Translations under genes and position numbers: made by a program
Part shown: piece after piece, positions 9,665 through 21,680 of the stretch
Position numbering within the stretch: the stretch's first letter is position 1
Layout of the letters: each line of letters starts with the position of its first letter
Assembly (NCBI GenBank): GCA_001599975.1
Contig: BCIO01000001.1
Location: forward strand, 3,841,631-3,905,630
DNA length: 64,000 nucleotides
Source: Cystobasidiopsis lactophilus
Taxonomy: Eukaryota; Basidiomycota; Agaricostilbomycetes; Agaricostilbales; Chionosphaeraceae
Direction: 5' to 3'
The notes under the pieces: generated by a model
What the model was told of the DNA's origin: nothing
What the model saw: only the letters and a program-made list of their open reading frames with translations
Database searches by the model: none

Positions 9665-12255
9665 ATGAGCAGCTCCAAGCCAGAGACTCGCAAGCGCACG
9701 CCTGAGGCTCAAACCGTGACGATCAACAATGCGTGGTCGGTGACCCAGGCTATGGCTCCTACTCTAGACCAGGCCAACAAGGAGTCTCCCCTGGTCCAGG
9801 TCAAGCAGCCGAAAGTGCCGCTGCTGCAGTCCAAATGGGCGCAGATCTTGTCCTCCAGCTCGACGGCCGCAGACCACAACGGCGAGCAAAAGTTCTTCTT
9901 TGACCTGTTCTGCCTCGACTGCAAGCCAGACGTGGTCGCCTCCTTGCTGCGCGCCCAGGCGGACGAGGCGCTCTTGAAAGACTGCAAGGCGAACCTCACC
10001 GCGCTGTTTGCGTACGCAGTCGACGTGCTCGTCACTGCGGACAAGCAGGACTCCAGGCGGGAGAATGTGGTGGATGTAAGGCTTCTCTCCTTTGACAGCT
10101 GGCGCAGGGCTGCAAAGGCTCAAGCTGGGTCCTCGTTCAGACCCTTTTGGTCTACCTCCGCAACGTGCTCGCCCGACCGTTCACGAACTACCCCCTCGAC
10201 GTGGTCTCCCTGTTGGCTGGCTCCATCTCCAAGAGTGACAAGGTCTTGACTGTGAGTCGGTCCCCAAGCCAGACTTTCGTCCGACAGAAGCTCAAAGACT
10301 TGGGTTCTCGGGAAGGCGTTTGTCGAAGCTCTGGACGACTTACTGCGCGACCCGACCTGCCCTATCAGACTGCGGCACAAGACGCTGCGCCTATGTCTAC
10401 AGACGGCCTGCCTCCTAGGCACCTCCAGCCCCAACAGCTACTTCCTCCGACGCGACTTCTTCCCCGCGCTCGTCAAGCTCGTCACCGACGAAGACGAGCC
10501 CTCTTCATCACAGCTGGCGGACGAGGCACTGCTATTCTTGGGCTTGCTCGCTTCCTATCACAAGTTTGAAGCGAGGAACTTCTATTTGACCCGCTTGGAG
10601 GACTTGTGCGAGGAGAACGCCATGGCCAGCATCCTCTCCGCCGTCCGGGTCGCCCTCGACGCCTCATCTCAATCTTACGTCGCCATCGCCGATGATGCTC
10701 CCCAGAGCTTCACGGCGTCCATCACTTCCCTCTTGGCCTCCCTCCAGCTCACCGCTTTCCGGCTGCGCAAGTCGCCCTCGGCCACGCCCCTCGCGCCCGC
10801 TTCGCCCCTGACCAAAAGTGGAGCGACCTCGCCTCTGCCCTCGGCCAACCCCAGCTCGGTGGGCGAGAATGTGTTCGCAGCCCTCCCGCCGCCAGAGGCC
10901 GCCTTGACCTTCTTCACCTTTTACGAACTTTTGAACGTCAACCCAGTCTTCCTCGGGCTGGTCTTAGATCCTGCCAATCTAGGTGCGTGGCCTCGTCTAC
11001 AGCAGGTCGGCTTTGCAGCCCAGCTTACCTCTCGCGTTTGGTTGCAATGCACAGAATTCGCCACCTCGCTCATCTCCTTCCTCTCTTACTCGCTTTGTCA
11101 CGCCTCTTCATCGCCTCGCTCCAAGACGTACGCCACACTGCACCTCATCCTGCTCACCCTGCTGCTCGAGGATGAGAAGGCGCCCTACCGCTTCCTCGCC
11201 ACCGACAAATCCAACTCGATCGTCCGCATTTGCCGCCAGCGCAACCCGGCCTTACCTTTGCAGAACTTCCCAAGGCCGCTGCTGTGCGCCGTGTTCGACT
11301 GCCTGCTGGTTTTCATGCGCCACAACTTGTCACGGAAATTGGAGGTCGAGTCGTATTTGTGAGCTGGCAGCCTCTTACTCCTTTTTGAAGGTGCGAATGG
11401 CTGAGCGGCCTTCAGGCTAACTTTAAAACTGCTGCATCGCATCCTCCATGGCTTAAAAACCGCTCGCGTCAGACTCGGTAGGCGCCTTGCTGTCGCTCAC
11501 TTCCGTTGGGCTCAAGTTGTGTTATGCGCCCACCGCAGACTATCGATTTGCTCCCATTTGGAAAGCAATCATCACGCTTGCTACCCTGATAACGAGCAAG
11601 ATCGACGCCTTGCAACATTGTGTCGGCATCACAGACCTCATCACCGAGGTGGGCTTGCATAACTCCCATTATGAAGCCTCCCGCTAATAACGTTTCATTT
11701 TGGTGCACAGATCTTTGTAGTGCTGGACTTTGCCGTTTTTTGGTCTGACGTCCTGTTCGCTGCACCCGACGACTTTACGATGCTGTTCTACGAAATCTTG
11801 CGAGCCGAGACCGTCCTTGACAAGTTGGGCAACCTGACCAACCTCTCACCTACTTCAGCGACTGGCAGCAAAGGGGACTCGGCAGCCAACACGCCTCGCA
11901 TGGGTGCTTCGGGTCGTGCCGCGGACAGTGCCAGAAACCTCAAGGCGGCTGTCGCGCACTTCTCGATCCGGCTGGACGAGTTCAAGGAGCAGCACGGCTT
12001 AGAAAGGGAGCCAGAGCTGGAGGATGTCCTCGCCATCATCGCGGACAACTCCGAGCGGCTGGAACTGGTGCAGAGCCCGGCACTCGAAGACTTACGGTGA
12101 GCCTTGTCTTCGTGGCCGTGTCACCGACGAAGAAACTTATATCGGACATCAGATCATATAACGAATCAGAGCACGAAGCGACTCTTAATCGGCTGTTCAA
12201 GATTGCCGCCGCCGATGGGCTCGCAGTGATAGACAAGAAAGGGTTTTGTAAATGA
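9665..12255 (+). CDS. ARMH3-like armadillo protein (C10orf76 / DUF1741 family)
   Basis: Large helical-repeat protein. Animal ARMH3 works at the Golgi with GBF1 and PI4KB (family knowledge; whether this holds in fungi is inference). Family blocks visible in order: NVLARPFTNYPLDVVSLLAG; PIRLRHKTLRLCLQTACLLG; TSSPNSYFLRRDFFPALVKL; FTFYELLNVNPVFLGLVLDP; RICRQRNPALP then RPLLCAVFDCLLVFMRHNLS; IWKAIITLATLITSK. The N-terminal methionine is followed by a polar tail. The last intron joins ALEDLR to SYNESEHEATLNRLFKIAAA. About six introns are needed, and the exon order between 11350 and 11720 is the least certain. Converges on the sulfotransferase gene with about 115 bp between stops. Confidence 0.82.
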
Positions 12256-12370
12256 CAAGGGGAATAGGGGGGGCCTAGAAGAGCCTCTTGGAATCAAATA
12301 CCAATCTGGATATACTGTATGCCTTCCGAGCCGAATGATTTATGAACAACACACAAGACCGAATGATGTT

Positions 12371-14507
12371 TCAAGCTTGCGGCGGTGGCGGCTTTAGAAT
12401 GTCCGCGCAGTCGAAGGGCATTAGCCGCTTCTGTTCTGCCGTGAGGAACTCGTCGTACTTGTACTTGCAGAACGGTTGAGCGGTCCTTCTGAGCAGATCG
12501 TCGCGAAGAGGTGAATGGATGGTGTCGAAGGAGTACATGATGGGCCGGTTGATCGCCGTGTAAGGCTCGAGAGCGCGATGCTTCTCAAAAGCACACGCAA
12601 GGTCGGTCAGAGACGGCAAATCTTCGGGCGGCATGAAGAACGCCAGCATGGCGGCGAGCCAAGGCAAGGTGCTGCCCTTGCGTTAAGCCTTGGTCTCCCA
12701 CTGACGAAGCGGCGATGCTCACTTTGCTTTTAAACTAGAAGGAAGTTAATCACAGGGGTCCTCTGGCTGAAAATCATTCGTCACTCACTCTTCGTAGCGG
12801 ACCGTAAAAACGCGAATCGGCGCTTCGGACCAGTCTAGGTCAGTGGGCGCCGTCAGCCAGCCGACTTCTTCTAGTCAATGGCGACTTACACCGTTCGTGG
12901 AGAGCCCATTTGTCGGCTGCCCAAGTCATCTCGAATGCCTCATCCCCGGTGCTTCCCAGTTGGTGATCCAGTTCGGCTCTGAAAGTGTGATTGCCTGATC
13001 GTACGTCTTGCCACGACAGAGACAAGTGATAATTGCTGGTAGCAGCATCCAAGGGGTTTCTGACCAGTCGCACAACCTGCGGCTATGTGAGATTAAAAGG
13101 CAAGCCCACGCAAGAGAAGGCCAACCTTATCATAGCGCTCCCACGGCGCAGACGGTTCGTCCCATGCGGGAAAGTGGCTCTTCTCCAGGAAATCGTTTTC
13201 TATGCCGGAACATTCGTCATAGAAGAGGTCCGCCACTGACGGATCGCAATATCGCGATCTGGCAACTTATGAGCCGGGCAAAACATAGGCAGGCTGAGGC
13301 ACGCACCCAGTCCTGTATCCAGTCGCTCTTTCGATGAGCGCTCGTACCCAAGTGTTGCCACTTCTCGGAAACGAAGCCAGGCCAGTCTTTGCAATCGGTC
13401 GTGGGTACTGGACGGCACGTCGAGCTTCGCCGAGACATTGCGGTTGAAGTTTGCTGTGAAGTTCTTTTGCCCACAACCCGCCTTCCGTTTGACCAGATCC
13501 TGCTGACAATGTCCACGCCAGGAAGACCAGAGCTGCCGCCATCCCAAAGGTCGGCAACAAGAGCGCTTTTGGGAAGCTGCCTTTCGCCTCTTCACCAAGC
13601 GCGCTTTGCTTTTCTTGGTCCGGAGGCTGCCAATCTTGGGCTACGTATTTGGGATCGAGGTGTTTTAGGAGCGACGGGATGAAGGCGAAAGCAAGGCCCA
13701 GCCATTGCCAGCTCGTGACGACTGCGAGATTGCTGTACAAGACGAGGTTGAAGAGAATAGATGCCAAGGAGGCCGCCAGATACACATGCTGGAGGCGGTC
13801 GGAGTCGCGCCCTATCAAGCGATCCCTGAAGGCCAGCAAGCAGATGAGAGGCACGGTAACCAAGAGGACGTGAAAATTCGACGGTAGGTTTCTGATAAAA
13901 GTCGTGCTGTTGGGAGATGTGCCTAAGAGAGCGATGGCCGAGACGAATAAAGGTGCCAGCGCCTTTCCGATGTTCCAAGTTCTCCCATTGTCCACAATTG
14001 ACGCCCCGGATTTGAGGAGTCGTTCGACATGGTGTGCAGCTGCGGAAGTCGCGAGAAGCGCCACGGCGGTGCCGATCGCCATTTTGGAAGCAGGCTGCCC
14101 AGACAGGGCGGCCACCAAGGTGCCCGCCAAACTCGCCCCGGCTACCCACCGACTGGCTTCTGGCGCCATGACAATGAGAGGCCATACTGAAAGGAGGACT
14201 GCGGACGAATAGGAGGCATGCCGAATGCACAGCAGGTACAGGAATAGCGATAAAGTCTTCAAACCACTGTGGAGAGCGGCAAGCCTGGAGGTCGAGGCAT
14301 CGAGCGATCGGAGCTGGGAGGCAAGTTGGAGTACGCCATCAGAGGCGACAAAGAGTGTGATCGCTGCCGCAGAGCCTGGCAAGAAGGCCTGTTGAAATTT
14401 CAGGGATTTACCGCGATAAAAGTTAATCTGAGTGGGTCGCTTACATAGCGTTGTGCCAGCACCCCCGCCGAGACGACCGCTGCACCGAGCAGATGTGAAT
14501 CGTGCAT
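12371..14507 (-). CDS. Multi-pass membrane protein fused to a WSCD-like sulfotransferase domain
   Basis: The N-terminal two thirds is a run of about ten hydrophobic helices (for example LGAAVVSAGVLAQRY, ALAPLFVSAIALLGTS, VLLVTVPLICLLAF). After a linker comes a sulfotransferase: the 5'-phosphosulfate loop ASFPRSGNTWVRALIERATG, then TGSRYCDPSV formed across a 48-nt intron (13259-13306, GTGCGT donor), then the 3'-phosphate motif VVRLVRNPLDAATSNYHLS. This order matches the WSCD1/2 type of PAPS-dependent sulfotransferase. The membrane part is not a WSC domain, and I cannot place its family. A Golgi location and sulfation of a glycan or lipid are inferences. Start chosen so that MHDSHLLGAAVV leads into helix 1; an in-frame ATG at 14672 is the alternative. 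Confidence 0.75.
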
Positions 14508-14728
14508 CGACTGCCAAGTCCTGACGGCCGACCGAGGAAGGCAGGAGAGCCCTCGGCTGCAGCCAGTCCGTATGCGAGGTCGGCTGCTGCGGATGGCACA
14601 CGACACCTGGACTGCGTAATCAGAGACATCCTGCCTTTTTATCCTGCCAGGTGGCGCTCTGGGGATGAGCAATAATAGCTAGGCGAAGGGTGGGCAGGAC
14701 ATACATATTTCAAAGTACAAGAGGCCAA

Positions 14729-16464
14729 TCACCTGCCGAGGGATCCGCCTGGCAGTTCACCCGCGCTGCGATAACGCACAATATCCTTCGAGCCCTCGAC
14801 AGTGGATGAAGGAAAGTGAAAGACATTGATGCGGGCCCCTGCAACGAGGTTGAAAATAGCTAGAGATGTGTACTTTAGGAGCAAGAACCTACTGAGTTCG
14901 GGTAAGGCAAAGCTGGTAGGGTTGCCCGTGTCGTCGTCCGAGTCATAAGTCGGGTCAACGCCGTTTTGGAACTCGTGCTTGACTCTTTGAAAGGTGGCTG
15001 GATTGCACGGTGAGCAAATAGGATGCCAAAGAGGGCTGCCAGGCTTACTTTGCAAAGTCGTGCTCGGAGCATGATCCATCAAGCGCGGTATCAGGTTGGC
15101 CCATTCAGCTTCGGCTGCAGACCAGGTAAGAACGGACACGTGCAGCAGTCCGTGGAGCAAACGCACACTGCGACATGGGAGCGCCCGCGACGTAGGGCTC
15201 AAGTTGCGTGGTGGCGAGCGCCTCCGGCTCTTCAGGGGGCTCGGTGCCTTCATGAGCGCTGGGCGTCTCTTTCCTGGCCTTGCCACGAGTCAAAGTCGGG
15301 CCCGTTTCGATGTCCATCTCGGTTCTTCGCTTCTGCAGAAAGTCGTTGCGAACAAGCCGCATTTGCTGGGCGAACTCCAGCTCTTCGACGGTGTCGACGT
15401 CCTCCAAGCTGATGTCAACCAGCGGAAAATCGATGCCAGGCACCTTCTGGTCCGACTCGAAGTCGGCGGTCGTGTCGGTCTCCAAGAAGCGGTGCAGCAA
15501 AAACAACCTGCCCGAAAATTAGCTGGGAGCGAAAGAAGAGAGAAGGAGCGCGCCATACAGAGCATTCGCCTTCGAGTGTGCGGAAACACTGCAATCAGAG
15601 GTCAGGCGAGGCAAAGTGCCACAGCCAGAAAGCTGGACCAACTTGGGATGCATGATCATGTCGGTGAACTGAAAGCCTGCGGGCAAATACTTCTGGGCGA
15701 TCCAGTGGGCATCGCCACAGATAGCAAAGATGCAGTTGACAACCGTGGTGGACGGGCGTTGGCCGGCGTGCTGGTGGGCATGTCAGCAGTAGCGCGAGAT
15801 CTCAAGATTGGAATGGCATACAGCTACAGCCGCAATTTTGGCCAACGTGTCAGGCGGGTTGTTGGCTTCGTTTGGTAGGGCACATGCTTTCAGTTGAGCT
15901 TTGAGGCGGGCGCTGTCGATCAAATTGCGGCGGGTGTAGTCGTCAGTCTGGAAGGCAGGGATGGGGTGGTAAGTTCGCAAGGCCTGCCGACATTCGTGGC
16001 CAACTACGAGCCCGGGCATTTCACAAAAAGGATCTGACTGACCACCCAAGAAGCCACTCACAGGCGTGGGTGGTGTTCAAGCGGCCGAAATTGATCAGCA
16101 GACAAAGCTTGCTGAAAGCCACAGCGTAGTTTTGATTCTCCCCAAAGCGATCTTTCAGGTTCTTTTGGGCTTTGGAAGAGTTGGCGAGGCAGTCGAGAAA
16201 AAGCTCGGCAAACGACCAATGCCGGTCGGTGGGAAAGAGCGCGCCTTTGTGGTTTGGCGGAGTGAAGAGGTAGCTCGAGTTGCTGAACATGAGGGCGAGC
16301 ATCTAAGACGCTGTGCATGAGCCCAGATCATTGTGTAGTAGCATTGAGGGGCCCACGTCGTAGGAAATGTCTTTGCGAAGCATGGGTTCGCCGTCTGGCT
16401 TCTTGAGGGGTTCGAAGGCGCCGTTGTCGCCCCCATAGCGTCTCTTGGTGCCTTTTGGCGGCAT
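14729..16464 (-). CDS. IES1: INO80 chromatin-remodelling complex subunit Ies1
   Basis: Starts MPPKGTKRRYGGDNGAFEPL and continues KKPDGEPMLRKDISYD, the family N-terminal motif. Further conserved blocks are HWSFAELFLDCLANSSKAQK, CLLINFGRLNTTHA, then TDDYTRRNLIDSARLKAQLK, VVNCIFAICGDAHWIAQKYL and ALLFLLHRFLETD. These follow the order of fungal Ies1. The first intron ends just before MLALMFSNSS. The C-terminal part (VDTVEELEFAQQMRLVRNDF and beyond) is acidic, then disordered. I extend it to the stop at 14729 through three short introns; that tail is less certain than the core. Nuclear role: nucleosome remodelling in transcription and repair. Confidence 0.85.
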
Positions 16465-16716
16465 CTCTGGCTGTCTTGGCTTCCTGAGACCAGGTTTAAA
16501 GGACTGGGCTGGAAGACAGACGACGACTCTCGTCCGCTTGGGTGGAACGCGGTTGACCCGCGAAAGGTCAACGGAGTTCGGAAGATGATGGCAGAGGTGG
16601 TTTTGCAGAGATGGCTCCTATTGCAAGAGTATCTGCCCGTTTTGAATGCTTGGCTAGAATTACAAGTGGAGGGGATTGCCAGGGCCAAGAATCCCTTCCA
16701 CCATTGTCCCTCTTCA

Positions 16717-18951
16717 TTAGTCCTCGAAGACAGCGCTCTTGCTCATCTTGCGTAGGGCAGCACCGTACCGACCGAATACAAATGGAATAGGTGCTAGGGC
16801 CAGAGCGACGAAACCGAGTAGGGTGCACGCCCACGGCACACCAAGCTTTACGAAGAGTTGGTCCGCGCTGTTGGCTTTCAGTCAGCTGAAACTCACTCTG
16901 AAGTCGACAATTTTCCTTACAATAATGGAAACACGCTGGCGAACGAAGTGTCAAGAAGATTGATGGAGGCCGTCAAAGAAGAGCAACTTACGCGCCAAAA
17001 ATCGAACGCAAACAGGCGTTAGCAGACATGGCTGTCGCTGCGCGTGGTAAATAAACATCGACAGTGTCTGTAACATCCCCAAGTGTCATCCAATGGAGTT
17101 TAGAGGCCCAAAAATAAGCCTACAGTTCGTGAGGCCCAGAAACAGCGAGATGAAGCTGAAGCCCGACATCCCAACAGCAATGATCGGCCCGACCGGTATT
17201 AATCTTGAAAAAGATGTCCAGCCAAGGATAAAGAAGCATCCAACGAAAACAGGCGCGGCGACTTTGGCCATGAGCAGCCGCTCTTCAGGTTCTGGTCGGC
17301 CAGGCGCTGCCAACTCTTGCTTTCTTATGTAGTTGGGGTTATAGATGAAAACGCATGCCACAGATCCGATCAGACCGCCAAAAGGAAGCGCAAGAAAGGC
17401 AAGCCCTTCCTCGCCCAAATTCCAGTGGTGCTGCTGGACGAAGATGAAAGGTAGAGCCGGCAGCAGAAGATCTGGGAGGTATTGAGATGTCTACAGCGTA
17501 AGCAATAAGGCGAGCTTACACAAAACTCCGTAGCAAAATGAAGCATAGACTGATGTCGCCACTGAGGCGGCAATCACATTGCGTTAGATCCGCCAGCAGC
17601 CGGAAGCAGTGCAACCCACTTAGCAAAGGCTCTTGTGCCAGCATGACGAACGGGGATGCCAAAAGTTCATAGGCCAACGCTGCCTTGGACATCTGTGGCC
17701 TCCGTTCTAATGGAGCCTGCCATTTGTCGTTTCCCGTGCTCTTCCTGAGCTCTTCGGCTTTCCACTTGAGCAGGACGGGTGTAAAAGTTTCCGGTAGCAG
17801 GAACACAATAAGGCCACAGCAGATGCCACATAGGATAAGGGAGATCCAAAAGCTGTGGACGATGTTAGTGGGCTGGAAGGTGGCAAACGGGTCACACGTA
17901 CACCCAGCGCCATGATATTCCTCCCACGTGGATAAATCCTGAGACAATCGGCCCTAGTGCTGGTCCAGCGAAAGGCGTTGTCGCGAAGACGCTGTATTGC
18001 TCAAGTCAACAACCATCTTGTGGCGGCGGGCATTCGAACTCGCCTCATCGCGAGTCCTCTTTGGCGAGGTGCATGTAGATCAGCCACAACTGCCGCCGCT
18101 ACTGATTGAGGGGCCGCTCCACAGATGCCGGTTATGAAGCGGAAGATGAGGATGGAGGCCGTGTTAGGCGAGAGAGCGCAGCCGATCTGAAAGATGGCGA
18201 ACGGAATGTAGGACAGTAGAAAGACAAACTTTCGCCCTCTTCGCTCGGATAAGGGCCCCTGTTTGTTCGTGAGCCTCAATGGGGCAAGCCAGCATGCGTG
18301 GAACGCACCCATAGCAATGGGCCAAGGATCTGTGGACCGACTACATCAGTCAGACTTTTCAAACATAAGTAGAACATTTCTCACGTAGCCCGCGATGTAC
18401 AGTCCTATCGTGAGAGCAGCAACCTCCGTTCCAAATCCAAACTCTTTCATCATACTTTGGAGAGAAAGCTCTGTAAAATGAAAATCCGTCGCATCGGGCG
18501 AACACAAAGCTCACTCTTCTGAAATGCCAGATGTGCAGGACGACACAAAGGCAGACACCAGGTTGAACATGCCCTTTGGGTGGCCGCCAAATTTAGCACC
18601 TCCGCTTTCTGTGCTAAAGCCTGAGCTCACCGTCATGTAAGTCAAGCTCCATCTTCGTCTTGAAGACCAATTAAGAGGGTCTAAGGACACAAGGTCAGAG
18701 CCGAAGATTCCGGAATTGCCACCATCCAAAGACTTGCTCCTGGGATCGTCTGGGCCGTCATAGCCAACAAGGAAAGGGTCCTCGGCAGCTGCTGGCTGTG
18801 GCTGGGCAGCCTCTTTTAGGTTTGCGGCATCTGCTTCCATGGCCTGCTTCTCCAAATCCGCCTGGGCATCTGGCGAAGCAGCGGGCGCCGCGTGAATCGG
18901 CCCGTTCGTTTCGGCCAGCGTGGTGTCTGATTTGTTGCTGGAAGCGACCAT
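16717..18951 (-). CDS. MFS drug/polyamine antiporter, DHA1 type
   Basis: Plasma-membrane major facilitator of the fungal DHA1 (Tpo/Flu-like) group. A long hydrophilic N-terminus (MVASSNKSDTTLAETNG onward) contains the pre-helix motif DPLNWSSRRRWSLTYM. The loop 2-3 motif A reads GPLSERRGRKFVFLLSYIPF. Helix 4 holds FRFITGICGAAPQSVAAAVV, followed by DLHAPRQRG. Helices of the C-terminal half follow (APVFVGCFFILGWTS, VGMSGFSFISLFLGL). Several short introns interrupt it. Substrate cannot be told from sequence; H+-coupled export of drugs or polyamines is usual for the family. Ends ...KSAVFED. Confidence 0.87.
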
Positions 18952-19484
18952 GGGGACCAGCGCGCGTCCAGAGCCAGTCGAATGCGATGGTCCAAGAACA
19001 AAGAGCGCAAGTTTGGTTCAAGACGAAAGGGCAAATTGGAAGCGGAGATGTGATCCTTTCGGCATCCCCTTTCGGCACGCCTCGTTTCAAGCTTTTTGAG
19101 CCGCCGTCGGGTGTCGAGTGCTTGGAGGAATTTTGTGAATCGCCGAGCTCTCAGAGGTGTATCTCGTGTAGGCTGATTCAGAGGAGGATAGGCGGTGTCC
19201 TTTGAGGTGGATTGGCCTGCAGCGAGCTCCATAAACGCCGAACACGCGTGCGGCCTTCACGTAGTCTACATTGACGCAACACCGACATAAAGGTACACAC
19301 ATGCCACTGCCTGGCAGCAAGATGCGCGTAACCCTCGATGGACAGGTCCGAGGGAGGACTCACCTTTCGAATCTCGCTATGCAGTTAAATTCACCTCGTC
19401 CTCATTAGCCACCTTCCGCGACCACAGATCTCTTGAGATAGACACAGCCATTATGTGGAAGCAGAGAACTCCTGGAAAGTAGTG
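18952..19484. other. Intergenic region between MFS gene and small membrane gene
   Basis: Probable promoter of the leftward MFS gene plus the 3' flank of the small membrane-protein gene. Short open frames occur on both strands without recognisable domains. I see no repeat, RNA gene or clear motif. Confidence 0.45.
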
Positions 19485-19740
19485 TTAAGGGCGGCGTGTG
19501 CTTTTGGGAGCGATAGCCTTGCCACTCTTGTAAGCCCAGATCAGATGAAGAGGCCGTGGGCTCCATTCGATCACAAGAGTAAAGCAGACTAACAGCATCC
19601 AGATGATCACGAAGATCAAGAAAGCGTTGATCAAATCAACATGGGCAAAACGAGCTTGAGCATCGAGTTTAAGGGCTGCAGACCAAAGCTCGCCGATAGC
19701 GCCCGCCGTATGGCGTCAGATAGCCCACAGCGGAGCTCAT
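19485..19740 (-). CDS. Small single-pass membrane protein candidate (about 71 aa)
   Basis: A leftward frame reads LWSAALKLDAQARFAHVDLI, then a 17-19 residue hydrophobic helix (NAFLIFVIIWMLLVCFTLVI), then EWSPRPLHLIWAYKSGKAIA and a basic tail ending at TAA. A start is available if a 12-nt first exon (ATG at 19738-19740, MSSA) is joined by a 40-nt GT-AG intron at 19689-19728, which keeps the frame. That intron is short and the start is a guess. The hydrophobic stretch flanked by charged ends and the basic C-terminus look like a real small membrane subunit of mitochondria or the ER. I do not recognise the family. Confidence 0.45.
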
Positions 19741-20000
19741 TGATGTCTTCTTGCTTGAAGATCCAATCAGAGTAACAGATCACAGCGCCATGAGAGGTTT
19801 GAGCCCGCGCGAAACTTGGTGAGGACGACGGCAATTCCAAGGGCATGGCATGCGACCGCGACCGGAGCGGTCGAGAGAGTTCCTAGGGTTCACAGAGCAG
19901 AGCATCGATCATGCAAGGGGTCGCCTAAGACAACCAAGAGCAGCGAAAGGCGAGGGGAGGCCGCGGCTACGCTCCAAGCTGCTCTCTTCCGGAGCCCACC

Positions 20001-20387
20001 ATGTCGTCCACATACACCGACCTCAAATTCACCAAGAACCAGCAAGTCGAGTCCCTCCACGCTCGTACGGTGGGCACTGGGCACGCAGACATCACCAAAT
20101 AGTGCGTCCTCCTGCTTGCCAGCCGGATTTTTCAGGCAAGCTCATGCGACCCCCTGCAGCGAATGGCAGACGCACATCCACCGGGACACGTACGCCTCCA
20201 TCATTGGCCACCCCTCGCTCACGCAGTACCTGGCTCTGGCCGACGGCGAGTGTTCGCAGCGGCTCAAGTTCGAGCTGGCAGAGGTGCGCTTTTTGGGCCA
20301 CTGCAATGCGCCTCAAAGCTCAATAGGTTCGGGCCACAGCGCTGCTTGCAACCGTGCGGTTTGCCGCCCAAGACTGAAGACGACTAG
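20001..20387 (+). CDS. SF3B5: Splicing factor 3B subunit 5 (SF3b10)
   Basis: Small U2 snRNP subunit of the SF3b complex, which helps hold the branch site. Three exons, 20001-20101, 20160-20283 and 20340-20387, give 90 residues against 86 in human. Family blocks: VGTGHADITKYEWQTHIHRD, SIIGHPSLTQYLALADGE, then KFELAE joined across the second intron to RCLQPCGLPPK. Both introns (58 and 56 nt) start with GTGCG. The perfect match of the spliced product to the family makes these two junctions strong evidence for GTGCG donors in this genome. Confidence 0.96.
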
Positions 20388-20436
20388 ATGAAGAGCCATG
20401 TACAATTACAAATGGGGATACAAGAAGAATGACGGG

Positions 20437-21344
20437 TCAGCCCAGCCTGGTAGCATTGGCGCCCGACAACCAGGGCTTGAGATCCTTCTTCTTCCTGCCC
20501 TCCGACTGCTGCTGCTGCTGGGCCTTCTTCTTCGCCTCGCCCCCGCCTGATTTGGCGGCCGCCTCCTCCTTGGCCTTCTTCGCCGTCGCCGCCACCTCGG
20601 CCTTCTTCTCCCTCTGCGCCGCCAGCCGCTTGTTCTGCTCCTGGATCTTGGCCGTCCGCGTCTGCGACTTGCCGCCGCCGCCCGCGGTCAGCTCGACGTT
20701 GATCTTGCGCTTCAAGAGGGTGCTGTGGTGCAAGCGGAGGGCGTTTTGCAAGGCCGGGCCGGACGCAAACTCGACGAACGCGAAGCCCTTCTTCTTGTTC
20801 AGGTCTTCGGAAGAGCCAGACGCGGAGGGCTTGGCCTGGGTGCGGAGTCGGACAACGGGCACTTGGTCTGCGCAGGGGGATTTAAAGCGTCAGAAAGCTA
20901 ATTCGTGAACGTGGCGGCCATGGCATGCCTGACCTTCAAACTTGAAATGCTCTTGCACTTGCTCTGCCGTCACATTGTAGGGCAAGTTGCCTTTTGAATC
21001 AAAATGAGACCCGAACGACGCGCGACAACAGGGAGCAGCTCACCGCAGAAGCACAAAAACTTGGCCTTGCGATCTTGCGCTGGAGCTGCTGGCTTCGCCT
21101 TCTTGGTGGCGACCTCCTTATCAGCTGCGCCCTCCTCCTCCGGCTCTGCAGCGCGCTTTCGCTTCTTCGATGCTTTCGCAACAGCTGGCGGCGCGACGGC
21201 CTCATCATCGTCGACCGCCTCTTCGGCCTCTGGCAAATCCTGCAGGCCAGCCTCTCGCTTGGCCTTGCGCTGAGCTCGCCCGCCGCCCTCTCGATGCTTC
21301 AACGCCTTTTGCTCCCGCTTCGACAGCTTCTTGGTCGCCTCCAT
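20437..21344 (-). CDS. Nop6-like nucleolar RRM protein
   Basis: The N-terminus is lysine-rich (MEATKKLSKREQKALKHREG) and acidic in places. An RRM follows, cut by introns: KAKFLCF joins GNLPYNVTAEQVQEHFKFE (RNP2), then QVPVVRLRTQ, then KKKGFAFVEFASGPALQNAL (RNP1) and LKRKINVELTAGGGGKSQTR. The ending is a basic helix (QEQNKRLAAQREKKAEVAAT). The phrase INVELTAGGGG is characteristic of Nop6-type factors of 40S subunit assembly in fungi. The start is the first methionine, divergent from the CCCH gene. Ends 50 bp from the stop of SF3B5, tail to tail. Confidence 0.8.
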
Positions 21345-21680
21345 GTTGAGCGATAGTGAAGAACAAAATTTGAAGTCGCCGTGCGGACCACAAGAGTGCG
21401 CGCAGATCCCTCAAATCGAGCGGGCCCAAAAAATTCTTGCGGGAGGCTCTTGTTTGGCTGGGGTGACGCAGCGGTCCATCAAGAGCACATTTCTCAGTGA
21501 GTCTGCACCTCATTGTGACCTGCCAAAGCTGACCCAGAAGCCGAGCAGCCTTTCTCATCTACTTTTCGGTTCCGCTCGAATTTTTTTCGAGCAATCAACG
21601 GCAAACGGCTTTTTGGACGTCCCATTCGATTCGGATCTCCAGCAGCCTGCACCAACCCACCACACATCCTGCCAGCCATC
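21345..21680. promoter_or_regulatory. Divergent promoter region of the NOP6-like and CCCH genes
   Basis: The 336 bases between two divergent start codons should hold both promoters and 5' leaders. No TATA box of canonical form or strong repeat is visible. Assignment rests only on gene layout. Confidence 0.5.

Noticed and set aside
17921-17940. CACGTG inside the DHA1 gene (also in ATG9 and glutaryl-CoA dehydrogenase)
   Set aside because: They lie in coding sequence and are expected by chance; they were used only to temper the E-box claim upstream of PAPS reductase.
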